A program made the translations under genes and the position numbers. From positions 1 through 64,000 of the forward strand of contig CAZOWM010000005.1 in NCBI GenBank assembly GCA_964583615.1: DNA of 64,000 nucleotides. Direction: 5' to 3'. Under the pieces are notes generated by a model. That model saw only the letters and a list, made by a program, of their open reading frames with translations. It was not told the origin of the DNA and made no database searches. This stretch comes from CAZOWM01 sp964583615 (GTDB lineage Bacteria > Spirochaetota > B62-G9 > DRHN01). Within the stretch, counting starts at the first letter, position 1; each line of letters begins with the position of its first letter. This document shows, one piece after another, positions 1-9,298 of the stretch.

Positions 1-146
1 ATGACAATAAAAAGGTTGAAGCTTTTGTGTATATATGCCCGTTACCGAAAGTGTCAACACTCGGTGGATTTTGTGAAGGAATAAGAGATCTTACAAGCTG
101 CAGCACGGGAGAGGGAAGGGAAAAAGAACATTAATGAAAGAATGTG

Positions 147-869
147 TTATTGATGCCACCACTTAATTTTATACAGCTGAAAGCCAGATTTTTCTAAATC
201 ATTTACTATGACGTGTGATAATTTATCGGTAACTCCTTTATAGTACAGACGAAAAGTAAAGAATATTTTCATTTTCTTTGTTTCATAATCCTTTACCTCG
301 TCCATATATATGATTTTTAATCCCCTGCGTTTTACCGAATTAATTATTTCCGAGATATTCGTTTCAAGCGAAGTGATGATTTCAAGCGTTCTATATGAAT
401 TCTTTGCATAAACTTTCTCAAATAGATTAAGGAAAATCAAACTGAACAATCCGATAGCAGTCAACACGATCGCAAGTTCATAAAAACCAGTCCCAGCACT
501 CATTCCAATCCCCGCCGATATCCATATACATGCGGCTGTTGTGAGTCCTTTCACTGAAAAGCCGGCTTTAATGATTGCCCCGGCTCCGATGAAACCTATA
601 CCTGTAATTATGTTCGCGGCGATCCTGGCCGGATCAGATCTGAGTATTGAATTACTATCGTGGCCTGATAGATAAGAAGTGGAAACTGTTTCAGAAAGAA
701 TCATGAATGCTGCTGCACCAAGACTTATCAGAAGGTTTGTTCTGAGACCCGCAGACCTTCCATGCATATCTCGCTCAAACCCAATCAATGCACCTAAAAT
801 TGAAGCAAAGAGTAACCTGATTCCTATAGTGTGTGGTATCATATACAGGAAATTGAAGCTCGAAAGCAT
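147..869 (-). CDS. MgtC/SapB family membrane protein
   Basis: About 240 residues. Four to five N-terminal membrane segments carry the MgtC family signatures GFERD (about residue 25), GLRTN, GIGFIGAGAI and GLTTAACIW, followed by a soluble C-terminal domain of about 90 residues that resembles the ACT-like regulatory tail of the family. The start was placed at 869 because AGAGGGGAGAAG lies just before that ATG; an ATG ten codons upstream lacks such a site. Family members act in the inner membrane in adaptation to low magnesium or acid and modulate ATP synthase in some pathogens, but most environmental members have no assigned role. It stands alone, with a promoter-like sequence upstream, and no magnesium genes are nearby. 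The family assignment is secure; the function is not. Confidence 0.9.
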   Translation of the reverse strand: MLSSFNFLYMIPHTIGIRLLFASILGALIGFERDMHGRSAGLRTNLLISLGAAAFMILSETVSTSYLSGHDSNSILRSDPARIAANIITGIGFIGAGAIIKAGFSVKGLTTAACIWISAGIGMSAGTGFYELAIVLTAIGLFSLIFLNLFEKVYAKNSYRTLEIITSLETNISEIINSVKRRGLKIIYMDEVKDYETKKMKIFFTFRLYYKGVTDKLSHVIVNDLEKSGFQLYKIKWWHQ

Positions 870-904
870 TTCTTCTCCCCTCTGAAACGTCATTCCCAAT
901 AAGC

Positions 905-933
905 ATTATGAATTATTATGGCATTAAATGCAA
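905..933 (-). promoter_or_regulatory. Predicted promoter of the MgtC-like gene
   Basis: On the minus strand, TTGCAT, a 17-bp spacer and CATAAT lie about 35 bp upstream of the chosen start. It matches the sigma-70 consensus at 4 of 6 and 5 of 6 positions. Prediction by eye only. Confidence 0.4.
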
Positions 934-1033
934 GTATATCTATCATACAGGCTCGAATGACAAAGCTACGGCTTTTTATTTTGTTTGTAGGCGTGAAATC
1001 GTAATTAGTCGTTGGTGATTAATTCACAAGGAA

Positions 1034-3058
1034 CTAATTATCTAATATCTCTCTGATCTTTATGCAAAGATCATCTGCGGTAAAAGGTTTTTGAAGGTAC
1101 GGCATGTCTTCTTTTAAAGGCCCAAGCGGGGTAACTGCGTTGTCCGAGTAACCTGACATGTATAATACTCGAATATCCTGAATTCTTGTTTTCACGGTTT
1201 CAGCAAGATCAAAACCGTTCATTCCGGGCATAATCACATCAGTTATGAGCAAATCGAGTTCATGATTTTGATTTCTGTTTATTTGATCAATGGCCTCGTT
1301 TCCATCTCTCGCTGTGACAACTGAATAGCCCTTGTTCATCAAAACAGCAGATATCATTTCCCGTACAATATCATCATCTTCAACGAGAATTATATTTTCT
1401 GAACCATTGAGAGAGAATTCTTTGCCTTCTTTTTCCTCTTCAACTGCAACATCTTTATCAATGATAGGGAAATAAACTTGAAATGTTGTTCCTTTCCCCA
1501 ATTCACTGTGCACCCAGGTATACCCATTGCTTTGTTTTACAATTCCATACACAGTGGAAAGACCGAGCCCCGTCCCCTTTTTTTCATCTTTGGTAGTAAA
1601 AAAGGGTTCAAATATATGATCCTGTGTTTCCTTATCCATGCCTATGCCGTTATCACTCACCGATAGCATTACATAGCTGCCCGGTTTTACCGGCAGGTGG
1701 TTAGCTGCATTGTTCTCATCGAGATATACATTATTCGTTTCAAGCACAAGAGTTCCTCCTTTCGGCATGGCGTCTCGTGCATTGATTGCAAGATTCATGA
1801 GAACCTGTTCAATCTGGTGCGGATCTAATCTGGAATTGTGGAGTGACGGTTCCAGGTTCACAATTAAATGAATGTCTTCACCAATGAGATGTTTTAGAAT
1901 TACTTTCGTGTTTGATACGATTGTGTTCAGATTGATGACCTTTGGCTGTAAAAATTGTCTCCGACTGAATGCAAGTAATTGCTGAGTAAGTGAAGCAGCT
2001 TTCTCTCCCGCTTCCTTTATGTTCTTGATTGGGGGAGTAATATCATTGTTATTTTCGTATTTCTTAAGCAAATGGTCTGAATATCCTAATATGACAGTAA
2101 GAATGTTGTTGAAATCGTGCGCTATACCCCCTGTAAGTCTTCCAATGGCTTCCATTTTTTGGGCTTGATGGAGTTGTTTTTCCCTTTGGAGCAGATCGTA
2201 CTCGGCTTTTTTCTGGTCTGTAATATCGATGAGGAAGTTGAGTGTCGCAGGTTTGTTTTCCCAGACGGTTGAAATCGCGCTGATCTGAAGCCATATTGTA
2301 TTGTTATTTCGATCAAGTGCTCTAAAAGAATAGGTTTCTGGTACCTTTCCTCCTCTCGTGCGTTTTGTATACATCTCTTGAACCAATTCTCTGTCATCCG
2401 GATGAATAAATTCCATAAAAGGCCTGGAGAACAGCTCTTTTCTTGAATATCCAGTAATTTCTTCTGTTCTTGGATTTATAAACTTCACAAATCCTTGCTG
2501 GATGATAACAATAATTTCACTTGCGTTTTCAACTACCATTCGATATTTTTCTTCTGACAGTCTTAATTCTTCTTCAGCTTTTTTCAGCTCTGAGATATCT
2601 ATAATAAGCCCTCTCAGGCCGACCTGTTTGTTGTCATGAAGAATCACATTTGCGTATACGGCAATAGGAAAGGTACTTCCGTCTTTTCTTAATGCAGTGT
2701 ACCGTGCATCGCCTTGATACCCGTTCTCCAAAACATTTTCAATATTCTTTTGTAATTTCTCTCGATCTTCAAAAACGACCATCTGCAGGGCATTTGCGCC
2801 CTTGATAAGGTCTTCGTAATCATAGCCAAACGCTTTCAGCCCTTTCAGATTTGTGTAGGTAATCTTCCCCACTGTATCTGTTTCAAATATAGTTTGCGGC
2901 AGCAAATTGGTGAGCTCTCGATATTTTTTATCACTTTTTATGAGTGCTTCTTCAACATGTTTCAATCTCGTTTTTGCTTCCTCGAGATCCGCGATTCGTT
3001 GGCGTAATTCAATCAGCTCTTCAATGAGTTGTTTTTTTGTCTTGTTATCGTCCGTCAT
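1034..3058 (-). CDS. Soluble PAS-PAS hybrid histidine kinase with receiver domain
   Basis: 674 residues. In order: a short coiled coil (about 8-40), two PAS domains (about 40-160 and 165-285, each closing with the usual DIS/DIT-x-x-KKAE linker), a HisKA dimerisation helix with phospho-accepting H314 in the HDFNN motif, a GHKL ATPase with N box (NARDAMP), G1 (DNGIGM) and G2 (GTGLGLS), and a C-terminal receiver domain with EDDD acidic pocket, phospho-acceptor Asp in TDVIMPG and the conserved Lys in QKPF. No membrane segment is visible, so it should sense a cytoplasmic or redox signal through PAS. No output regulator is adjacent (the neighbours are the MgtC-like gene and a divergent lipoprotein), so its partner is an orphan elsewhere. 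Architecture is certain; the signal is unknown. Confidence 0.95.
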   Translation of the reverse strand: MTDDNKTKKQLIEELIELRQRIADLEEAKTRLKHVEEALIKSDKKYRELTNLLPQTIFETDTVGKITYTNLKGLKAFGYDYEDLIKGANALQMVVFEDREKLQKNIENVLENGYQGDARYTALRKDGSTFPIAVYANVILHDNKQVGLRGLIIDISELKKAEEELRLSEEKYRMVVENASEIIVIIQQGFVKFINPRTEEITGYSRKELFSRPFMEFIHPDDRELVQEMYTKRTRGGKVPETYSFRALDRNNNTIWLQISAISTVWENKPATLNFLIDITDQKKAEYDLLQREKQLHQAQKMEAIGRLTGGIAHDFNNILTVILGYSDHLLKKYENNNDITPPIKNIKEAGEKAASLTQQLLAFSRRQFLQPKVINLNTIVSNTKVILKHLIGEDIHLIVNLEPSLHNSRLDPHQIEQVLMNLAINARDAMPKGGTLVLETNNVYLDENNAANHLPVKPGSYVMLSVSDNGIGMDKETQDHIFEPFFTTKDEKKGTGLGLSTVYGIVKQSNGYTWVHSELGKGTTFQVYFPIIDKDVAVEEEKEGKEFSLNGSENIILVEDDDIVREMISAVLMNKGYSVVTARDGNEAIDQINRNQNHELDLLITDVIMPGMNGFDLAETVKTRIQDIRVLYMSGYSDNAVTPLGPLKEDMPYLQKPFTADDLCIKIREILDN

Positions 3059-3178
3059 TAATTGAAATGTGTCCTATTTCTCTCTATTTATCATACATTT
3101 ACAATTATAAGTATTCCATTTGCCGGTTTCCACTGTTTGTCATTTTGTTTTTTTTATGATCGTTAATAAAGATACTAC

Positions 3179-3206
3179 TTGACATATTAAGCAAATATGG
3201 TAAAAT
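3179..3206 (+). promoter_or_regulatory. Predicted promoter of the small lipoprotein gene
   Basis: TTGACA (3179-3184), 16-bp spacer, TAAAAT (3201-3206). The -10 box covers the upstream alternative start at 3197, which supports translation from the ATG at 3230. Confidence 0.65.
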
Positions 3207-3229
3207 ATTTGCCCTACGGAACTGAAAAT

Positions 3230-3667
3230 ATGAAGAAGCGAATCCTGAAAGGGCGGCTACTGTTTTTTTGTTTTCTTTGTATGGCATTCTATGGATGTGA
3301 AATTTCTTCTGAAAACCCGCAGGATGCCCCAACTGCACCATCCTATGACGTGTATTTTGATAGCCACACACCACAGACTGCAAACCGAAATGAACTGAAT
3401 TTTCAGGGATCTCTCACAGGAGAGGGCTTTCAGTCCTGTACCCTGTGCTTTTTTATTCACACAGACATCTCAACCACAATCTGGGTATTGTATCAGCCGT
3501 CGGTTGGAAAGATCAAGATACTGAACGACAACACCATTGAATTTTTCATAAACGTTCCCAAATGGCTCGAGTTTCAATACGGCCCTGACACCGAGATTGT
3601 TGTGTCTGCCGTGATCATGGAAACAGGCTACGGGTTGGATATCATTCTGGCAAACGTGGTTCCGTAG
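3230..3667 (+). CDS. Small hypothetical lipoprotein
   Basis: About 145 residues. The N-terminus is a classic secretion signal: KKR, then a hydrophobic stretch ending AFYGC at about residue 22, a relaxed lipobox of the sort accepted in spirochaetes, followed by an acidic/serine linker. The remaining 110 residues look like a small beta domain with alternating hydrophobic strands and are not recognisable. The start at 3230 (MKKR) was preferred over 3197 because the predicted promoter lies between them. The leader has no strong Shine-Dalgarno. It is monocistronic, divergent from the hybrid kinase. Membrane-anchored on the periplasmic or outer face is the reasonable inference; function unknown. 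Confidence 0.7.
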   Translation: MKKRILKGRLLFFCFLCMAFYGCEISSENPQDAPTAPSYDVYFDSHTPQTANRNELNFQGSLTGEGFQSCTLCFFIHTDISTTIWVLYQPSVGKIKILNDNTIEFFINVPKWLEFQYGPDTEIVVSAVIMETGYGLDIILANVVP

Positions 3668-4048
3668 TAAAAGCTTTCCTTTCTCCCCATTTGTTTCACC
3701 ATGTCTGCGCTAGAAGCTTTCCAGATAAAACTCAGGAGTATTGCCGTTGGTTCCATCGCGGCTGCCGCTGCCTGCATCAACAACGCCTGAATTTTACAAG
3801 GAAAAATGAAACAATGAATTGTGGGGATATCCCATACTCTGCGAGATTGAAACTGAGAGAAGAAAAAGAATCATAACTCTTTTTAAAGCCCCGTAACTGT
3901 CTGCTACTCAAAGGTACATCTCTATTGAAAATTATTTCAAAAATATTTACTTATGTTTATCCTGACAGAGGTGAGCGAAGCCATGACTCATGTTTTTGTT
4001 TGACTGATATCCTGCTCTACGATAACATAGTGAAAATGGAAGATGCGC
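3668..4048. other. Intergenic region without a convincing gene
   Basis: About 380 bp. It holds a 29-codon ORF (3701-3790) whose translation has an alanine-rich hydrophobic core (SIAAAAACI), with no clear ribosome site, and a weak promoter-like pair near 4000-4026 (TTGACT, 15 bp, GATAAC) in front of the next gene. I see no terminator hairpin with a T tract and nothing else that I can support. Confidence 0.4.
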
Positions 4049-5104
4049 ATGAAAGAACACAAAATACGGCTTCACAGCAAAGAGCTTTTTGAATTCGTAG
4101 AACTGATACTGAGTCGGGCGGGAATTCCGGATGATGATGCGAAAGTAACTGCGGATGTACTGGTTTCAGCGAACCTGTCCGGTATAGATTCGCACGGAGT
4201 CGTCCGGCTCTCCCACTATCTTCGCAGAATCAAGAACGGGACAATAAAAAAAATACCGCATGTGCGACATGAACGAAAAACTCCCGGCCTTGCCGTTGTT
4301 GACGGTGATGACGGGCTCGGGCACGTCGTCACTGCACGGGCAACAAATTTGGCCATGGAGCTCTGCAGGGAAGCAGGAACCGCCTCAGTTGTGGTGAAGA
4401 ATTCGAGTCATTTTGGAATGACCGGCTACTACGTGAGAATGATGACTCAGCGCGGTTTCGCAGGTATGGTGATGACACACACCGACAGCTTTCTCATACC
4501 ATACGGCGGGAGAAAACCCTTTCTTGGAACAAATCCTGTTGCCATCGGATTTCCCACCGGAGGAGTACCGCTTGTACTTGACATGTCCACGACCTCGATA
4601 CCGTACGGAAAAGTGGTGATAGCGAAGAAGGAGGGAAGAAGTATACCTGAAGATTGGGGCTTCGACGAAAACGGAGAGCCCACGACCGATCCTTTCAGAA
4701 TCGCGGGTCTCCACCCTGTTGCCGGGTACAAGGGAAGCGGGCTGGCAATGGTAATCGATATTTTCTGCAGTCTTTTTTCCGGTATGGCATTCGGTCCTCA
4801 TATAAATCGTATGTATGTCGACCTTGACAGCCCGAGAAAGCTTGGTCACTTCATCGTCGCGTGGGACATAGAAAGGGTGCTTGTGATCGAAAATTTTCAG
4901 GATCGAGTACAGCAAATGATTGATGAGCTGCACTCAATTCCCCCTGCATCCGGATTTGAGAGGGTGCTCTATCCGGGGGAGATCGAGGGTATCACCCGGG
5001 ATACACGTGCACGGGAAGGGATTCCAGTAGAAAACGGCCTGTACCGGGAGCTCTGTGAGCTTGGAAAAGAGTTCGGTGTACAGATGCCGAAACCGGTCGG
5101 CTAA
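4049..5104 (+). CDS. Malate/L-lactate dehydrogenase family (Ldh_2) oxidoreductase
   Basis: 351 residues. NAD(P)-dependent reduction of a 2-oxoacid or related carbonyl is the family reaction (YlbC, ComC, AllD, DpkA types). Visible landmarks are the DSHGVVRL motif near residue 48 with the conserved His, NSSHFGMTGYY near 115, TNPVAIGFP near 155 and GYKGSGL near 230. GGAAG at 4038-4042 is spaced correctly for the ATG at 4049 but abuts the ATG at 4043, so 4049 was chosen. It converges on the large minus-strand operon that starts with a class V aminotransferase and an aldolase, so it may reduce a 2-oxo product of that pathway (inference). Full family length. Substrate cannot be read from sequence. 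Confidence 0.88.
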   Translation: MKEHKIRLHSKELFEFVELILSRAGIPDDDAKVTADVLVSANLSGIDSHGVVRLSHYLRRIKNGTIKKIPHVRHERKTPGLAVVDGDDGLGHVVTARATNLAMELCREAGTASVVVKNSSHFGMTGYYVRMMTQRGFAGMVMTHTDSFLIPYGGRKPFLGTNPVAIGFPTGGVPLVLDMSTTSIPYGKVVIAKKEGRSIPEDWGFDENGEPTTDPFRIAGLHPVAGYKGSGLAMVIDIFCSLFSGMAFGPHINRMYVDLDSPRKLGHFIVAWDIERVLVIENFQDRVQQMIDELHSIPPASGFERVLYPGEIEGITRDTRAREGIPVENGLYRELCELGKEFGVQMPKPVG

Positions 5105-5150
5105 ACCATATTATTTCAACTTTTTTGATCTGAAAACATAAAGACTGTGT

Positions 5151-6101
5151 TTAAAATCCGCAGCGTGACACAGCCCTGAAAAAAGGCTCGGAAACGTGCA
5201 AAGCCCCCAGCAGCGGAAGGTCACTGGTGAGGTAATGGACACAGATGAGACGGGCGCCGTTTTCGATTGCAGTGAGCATTGCATCTTCAATTTTGCCGGG
5301 GTCCGTAAGTGATCCGGAGCCGACCACTCTGCCCATATGAACGCTTCTTTTTGCTGCGGCCCGGAAGAGTTCGTTAACTGCGGTTTCAACTTCCGGAATG
5401 TCGCCTTCTCTCAGGATTGCATCAAAAGGTCCCACGAATCCGCACGCCTTGTGTTTTCCCTGAGACTGCATCAGCTCCAGGACAGCATCACGAATATTTT
5501 TGTTGAGAATAAGCTCGGCGGTTTCAAACTGCAGCCACCCCTGTGTTTCCGTTTCGGCACCGAGCAGCAGATCAGGAGTGAACAGGAGGTTCCTCGCACC
5601 GTCCCGGACCGGATAGCCACCGCGGCTGTAGGGATGCGCCTTGCCGGGGAGGGGAAAGCTGACGGAACTGAAGTAATCTTTCGCTTCCTGCAGAGAGGTA
5701 CAGTAAGGACGCATGGTTGCCCGTGCCCCGAGCTGAAACGCATCGCCATGAGAGCTCAGCGCCTCTCTGTGCAGGCGCTGTACGGGCAGAACACCCAATC
5801 TGAGCTCAACGGCATTCTGCTCTCTTCCATACCAGCCTTCCCATTGGAGGTGCTCTGCGTCGTTTACCACGAAGGAGAACCCGGCCTTCGCCCATGAATG
5901 AACCTCGTCTTCTCTCAGCTTGTTCAAGGGAATATCGTTGAAAATACCGAGAAGCGGTGGGGTTTGCTCGAAGGATGATGAGCAGTCCATTATTTCCTTG
6001 AGCGGGTTCCGCCGGGGATTTCTCACATATGCGTGAGCCCGCTTTGCAAACTCATCTACCTCGAGAGGTCTTTTCCCTCCGATGGCGTCTAAAGCAGTCA
6101 T
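5151..6101 (-). CDS. HpcH/HpaI-type aldolase / citrate-lyase-like protein
   Basis: 316 residues, last gene of the 11-gene minus-strand operon. The fold is suggested by the family order FVVNDAEH (cf. FVxxDxEH), a long insert, LQFETAEL (cf. metal-binding QxEt), and GPFDA (cf. GPxDL). Family enzymes cleave 4-hydroxy-2-oxoacids or CoA esters to pyruvate or glyoxylate plus an aldehyde using a divalent metal. The sequence is diverged and about 60 residues longer than HpaI, mostly at the N-terminus and in the centre, so it may belong to an uncharacterised branch. AGGGACACA precedes the ATG. The upstream aminotransferase and the convergent Ldh_2 gene could both handle 2-oxoacid products. Family call moderate, substrate unknown. 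Confidence 0.65.
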   Translation of the reverse strand: MTALDAIGGKRPLEVDEFAKRAHAYVRNPRRNPLKEIMDCSSSFEQTPPLLGIFNDIPLNKLREDEVHSWAKAGFSFVVNDAEHLQWEGWYGREQNAVELRLGVLPVQRLHREALSSHGDAFQLGARATMRPYCTSLQEAKDYFSSVSFPLPGKAHPYSRGGYPVRDGARNLLFTPDLLLGAETETQGWLQFETAELILNKNIRDAVLELMQSQGKHKACGFVGPFDAILREGDIPEVETAVNELFRAAAKRSVHMGRVVGSGSLTDPGKIEDAMLTAIENGARLICVHYLTSDLPLLGALHVSEPFFRAVSRCGF

Positions 6102-6214
6102 TGTGTCCCTGTTTTTTTTGTATTTTTCAAAGCCTTACCAGGCATTATATATAAAAAAACGCACTTGTGCATTATTTTTATTTGAGCAATGAATTTCCCG
6201 GACCGCGCCTGCTT

Positions 6215-6949
6215 TCAGAGAAGATTGGGAGGAGGCTCGAGCCTGCTCAGGTGGTCGATGGCCTGATCGATGTGTTTCTGTCCGCCCGAAAGAATAAACA
6301 CCTTGTGGCCTGGCAAAAGAATGTCCACCTTCCTGTCCGCGAGTCTGCCTATGTTCTCACGGTATTCTGCAAGCGAAGATCCCCTGCAATTGAGAAGCAG
6401 AATAAAACCGCTGGCAAACACCACGTCTCCCGAAAAAAGCGTCCGCCCTTCAGGAAGATCTACCTGAAAGCAGGTTGAACCCTCACTGTGCCCGGGCACG
6501 AGTATTGCGCTGAAATTGAACCTGCCGCACGTGATCACGTCGCCGTCTTTGAGGCGCACGTCAACAGCACAGTTCGGAAACTGATAATCAGGAGAATACA
6601 GCCCACTTCGCTTGGCCACGTCGAGCGCTAGGTCCGCTTCGGTTCCCTTTTCCACATAATCCGCCTCCTTTCTGGCGATATACACCTTGCATCCGCACCG
6701 TTCGCGAAAAACACGGGCACCGCCCGCGTGGTCTGAGTGCGAGTGGGTGAGGAGCAACGTGCTGATTTTCGAAGCATCCAGGCCTTCGCGTTCGATATTG
6801 GAAAAGAGCACATCCACATCCACACCAGCTCCTGCGTCGATCAGCGCAATCTCCCCGCCGCAGTCTACTGCATATACGCTCGAGTCGAAGTCCTGGCTCA
6901 GACTGAAATGCCCGCTTCCGATGAGATAGAGGTGATCGTGTATTCTCAT
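6215..6949 (-). CDS. MBL-fold metallo-hydrolase
   Basis: 244 residues. The metal-binding motif THSHSDHAGG (residues about 70-79) is intact, with later ligands in GHSEGSTCF, FSGDVVF and PGHK near the C-terminus, matching a glyoxalase II-like member of the metallo-beta-lactamase fold. Family reactions are thioester, lactone or phosphate-ester hydrolysis with a di-zinc or iron centre. The ATG at 6949 follows AGGAGAGGAAAC with ideal spacing; a start 14 codons upstream would overlap the previous gene and has no such site. It is 13 nt after the aminotransferase stop and therefore co-transcribed. Probably a lactonase or thioesterase for a pathway intermediate (inference). Confidence 0.88.
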   Translation of the reverse strand: MRIHDHLYLIGSGHFSLSQDFDSSVYAVDCGGEIALIDAGAGVDVDVLFSNIEREGLDASKISTLLLTHSHSDHAGGARVFRERCGCKVYIARKEADYVEKGTEADLALDVAKRSGLYSPDYQFPNCAVDVRLKDGDVITCGRFNFSAILVPGHSEGSTCFQVDLPEGRTLFSGDVVFASGFILLLNCRGSSLAEYRENIGRLADRKVDILLPGHKVFILSGGQKHIDQAIDHLSRLEPPPNLL

Positions 6950-6962
6950 TGTTTCCTCTCCT

Positions 6963-8105
6963 TTACAGTGCAAAAAGTTCTGCCAGCGCACGGTCTATTT
7001 CCGGCTGTAAGCCTGCGTGCTGCATAAACAGCCCGATACTGCTGATCAGTGCGGCAAGATTGAAAGTAAGGCACTGCTTTCTGCTCATATGGCCCACTCG
7101 AAACACATGGCTCTTGAGATCTCCAAAAGAGCCTGCTATCCTTATTCCTGTATGCTCTTCGAGAAATGCGATAAGCTTTGCAGGCTCGAATCGTCCCCTT
7201 GTTGAAAGAGCGGTGAGACCATGCGCACAGGCACTCTCACTCACAAAAGGCTCGAGGCCAAGCGCAGAAAATGCGCGGCGAACCCGCATCGATGTGTCCA
7301 GAAAATTTCTGTGCCGTTGTTCCATTCCTTCCATTTCAATGAAATCGAGACTTCTGGCGAGTGCCAGCACGTTGTTGGTAGGAAGAGTCACTGGAAAAGG
7401 ATGCCAGTCGTGCCAGTCGTTGTAGTAGTCACACCAGATCCTGAGGTCCGTGTACCAGGACCGTGCCGGTTTACTCTCGATATGATCGATGAGGTGCCCC
7501 CGGACCGCGACAATGCCCAGACCGGGTGGGGTTTCCAGACCCTTCTGAGAGGCCGTTACAACAACATCGATTCCCCAGCCGTCCATGTCGAGAAGCTCGA
7601 TTGCAGCGCTGGAGATGGCATCCACCGCAAACAGACACCCCTGTTGTTTTACAACCCGGGCAAGCTCCTGTATGGGGTTGAGGAGCCCGGTGCTTGTTTC
7701 CACCTGGACGGCGCACACGACGTCGAAACGTTCTGCTTTGATTTTCTTTTCAATATTTTCCACATCAACAGGTTGGTCCAGGGGAAAGTAAAGAACCTCA
7801 AGGTCGCCGGTGTGTGTAGCGACCACACTTTTCAGACGGTCACCGAACATCCCGTTGCTGAGAACAAGGCATTTTTTATCAGTGCAGAATGTGGTTGCCA
7901 TGGTTTCGAGACCGAGTGAGCCCGAACCCGGCATGAGAAAAGATCTTCCGTCGCACCTCAAAAGGCGGCACACGCGTTGTTCGGTCCTGAGATACATCTT
8001 CGCCCAGTCCGCCCCATAGTGAGCAATTGACTGGCCATTGTACGCAGCAAGAACGTCTTCGGAGATCTCTACAGGGCCTGGAATCATAAGCAGACCTTTT
8101 GACAT
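6963..8105 (-). CDS. Class V aminotransferase (alanine/serine-glyoxylate type)
   Basis: 380 residues. PLP-dependent enzyme of the AGXT/PucG/SgaA group: N-terminal MIPGPVEIS signature, GSGSLGLE cofactor phosphate loop (about 57-64), DAISSAA with the pyridine-binding Asp, and the Schiff-base lysine in TASQKGLETPPG at about residue 190. AAGGAGGAGCGGG precedes the ATG. Family members move the amino group of alanine, serine or ureidoglycine to glyoxylate. The operon places it between an enolase-superfamily racemase and an MBL hydrolase, suggesting that it deaminates an amino-acid-like intermediate or removes glyoxylate made by the aldolase. It could also be a 2-aminoethylphosphonate or phosphoserine relative; the GPVEI start favours AGXT. 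Confidence 0.85.
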   Translation of the reverse strand: MSKGLLMIPGPVEISEDVLAAYNGQSIAHYGADWAKMYLRTEQRVCRLLRCDGRSFLMPGSGSLGLETMATTFCTDKKCLVLSNGMFGDRLKSVVATHTGDLEVLYFPLDQPVDVENIEKKIKAERFDVVCAVQVETSTGLLNPIQELARVVKQQGCLFAVDAISSAAIELLDMDGWGIDVVVTASQKGLETPPGLGIVAVRGHLIDHIESKPARSWYTDLRIWCDYYNDWHDWHPFPVTLPTNNVLALARSLDFIEMEGMEQRHRNFLDTSMRVRRAFSALGLEPFVSESACAHGLTALSTRGRFEPAKLIAFLEEHTGIRIAGSFGDLKSHVFRVGHMSRKQCLTFNLAALISSIGLFMQHAGLQPEIDRALAELFAL

Positions 8106-8185
8106 TTTCCCGCTCCTCCTTCAGTACTCTTTACACCTGTATTGATGGTAATCAATTTCTCTGTTCACCGGCTACAAAAACATGA

Positions 8186-9298
8186 TCAACACGGGCGAAA
8201 AACCTCCGAGCTGACAAGGTAACGCCTTATCTTTTCCCAGTTCAGCGACACGCCGATGCCGGGCTCGGCAGGCACCGCGAATGTTCCATCACCTGCAACA
8301 TCGATCATCGGCTCGACAATGTCGTCGCTCATGTAGTGGCATGATTCCTGGATGTCACCAGGCTGGTTTACGCCTGGAAGTGAAGAATAGATGATGTTGT
8401 ACATCATTCCCACTCCGGATTCCAGCATGCTCCCGCACCAAAGACCCGTACCGGTTTTTACACAGAGGTCGTGGATCCGTTTCGCCTCCAGAAGACCGCT
8501 CACGCGGGCGAGCTTCACATTGATGATCCGGCATGCCTCAAGATCGATGGCCTGGCGGGCGGCGTGTGCGTGGACCACGCTCTCGTCAAGGCAGATAGGT
8601 GTGCGAAGACTCTTCTGCAGCGCAGCATGATCGACGATGTCGTCATTCTCAAGAGGTTGCTCTATCTGGGTGAGCCCGTATGGATCGAGCGCCTGCAACA
8701 TCCCCGCCTGCTTTAGGGAGTACGAGGAATTGGCATCCGCCATGAGCTGTATGTCACCGAGATGCTTCCTGAGGGAGGAAATGAGCTGAACGTCGTGTCC
8801 AGGTTGTATCTTTACTTTCAACCGTGTAAACCCCTTTGCCAGCTGAACACGGGCCTCCTCAAGGGTTTCCTCGAGGGTGCCGAACATGCCCACACTGACA
8901 CCTGCGTCGACCCGCGTTTTTGTCCCGCCGAGGAGTGAGGAAACAGAGACTCCTCTCTGTCTGCTCATGATGTCCCAGAATGCAAGCTCCACTGCGCTCT
9001 TTGCCATATGGTTTCCGACTACATGGCTCATGGACGCCGCAACTTCATCGATATCATCGATTTTTTTCCCCAGAAGGGACGGAAGTATGAAATCCTCGAT
9101 GATGTGCCTGCAGCCTTTTATCGTTTCGGGACTGTAGATGGGATCCACGTTTGCAGAGCATTCACCGAGCCCGACGATGCCGTCTGCAAAGAGCCTTATG
9201 ATCAGAAGATTTCGGTTTGCGATGGTGCCGCACGCAGTGACAAAGGGTTTTTTCATGGGTAAGCACACATGATGTATTTCTGCTCGTTCGACCTTCAT
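8186..9298 (-). CDS. Enolase-superfamily enzyme of the OSBS/N-acylamino acid racemase type
   Basis: 370 residues. The MLE-type barrel is recognised by KVKIQPG (catalytic KxK, about residues 160-166), the three metal ligands in DANSSY (about 188), IEQPLEND (about 213) and CLDES (about 238), then NVKLARVSGL with the second catalytic Lys near 263 and the CGSMLESGVG segment typical of o-succinylbenzoate synthase/NAAAR proteins. No menaquinone genes are nearby, and the operon has an aminotransferase, so racemisation of an N-acylated amino acid or cycloisomerisation of a related acid is more likely than menaquinone synthesis (inference). Its ATG overlaps the upstream stop by 4 nt. Fold and residues are clear; reaction uncertain. 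Confidence 0.85.
   Translation of the reverse strand: MKVERAEIHHVCLPMKKPFVTACGTIANRNLLIIRLFADGIVGLGECSANVDPIYSPETIKGCRHIIEDFILPSLLGKKIDDIDEVAASMSHVVGNHMAKSAVELAFWDIMSRQRGVSVSSLLGGTKTRVDAGVSVGMFGTLEETLEEARVQLAKGFTRLKVKIQPGHDVQLISSLRKHLGDIQLMADANSSYSLKQAGMLQALDPYGLTQIEQPLENDDIVDHAALQKSLRTPICLDESVVHAHAARQAIDLEACRIINVKLARVSGLLEAKRIHDLCVKTGTGLWCGSMLESGVGMMYNIIYSSLPGVNQPGDIQESCHYMSDDIVEPMIDVAGDGTFAVPAEPGIGVSLNWEKIRRYLVSSEVFRPC

Noticed and set aside
1..84. 27-codon ORF at the window edge
   Set aside because: Starts at base 1 by chance of the cut, no signal of coding and no homology recognised.
3701..3790. 29-codon alanine-rich ORF
   Set aside because: No ribosome site, no conservation evidence; mentioned only with the intergenic region.
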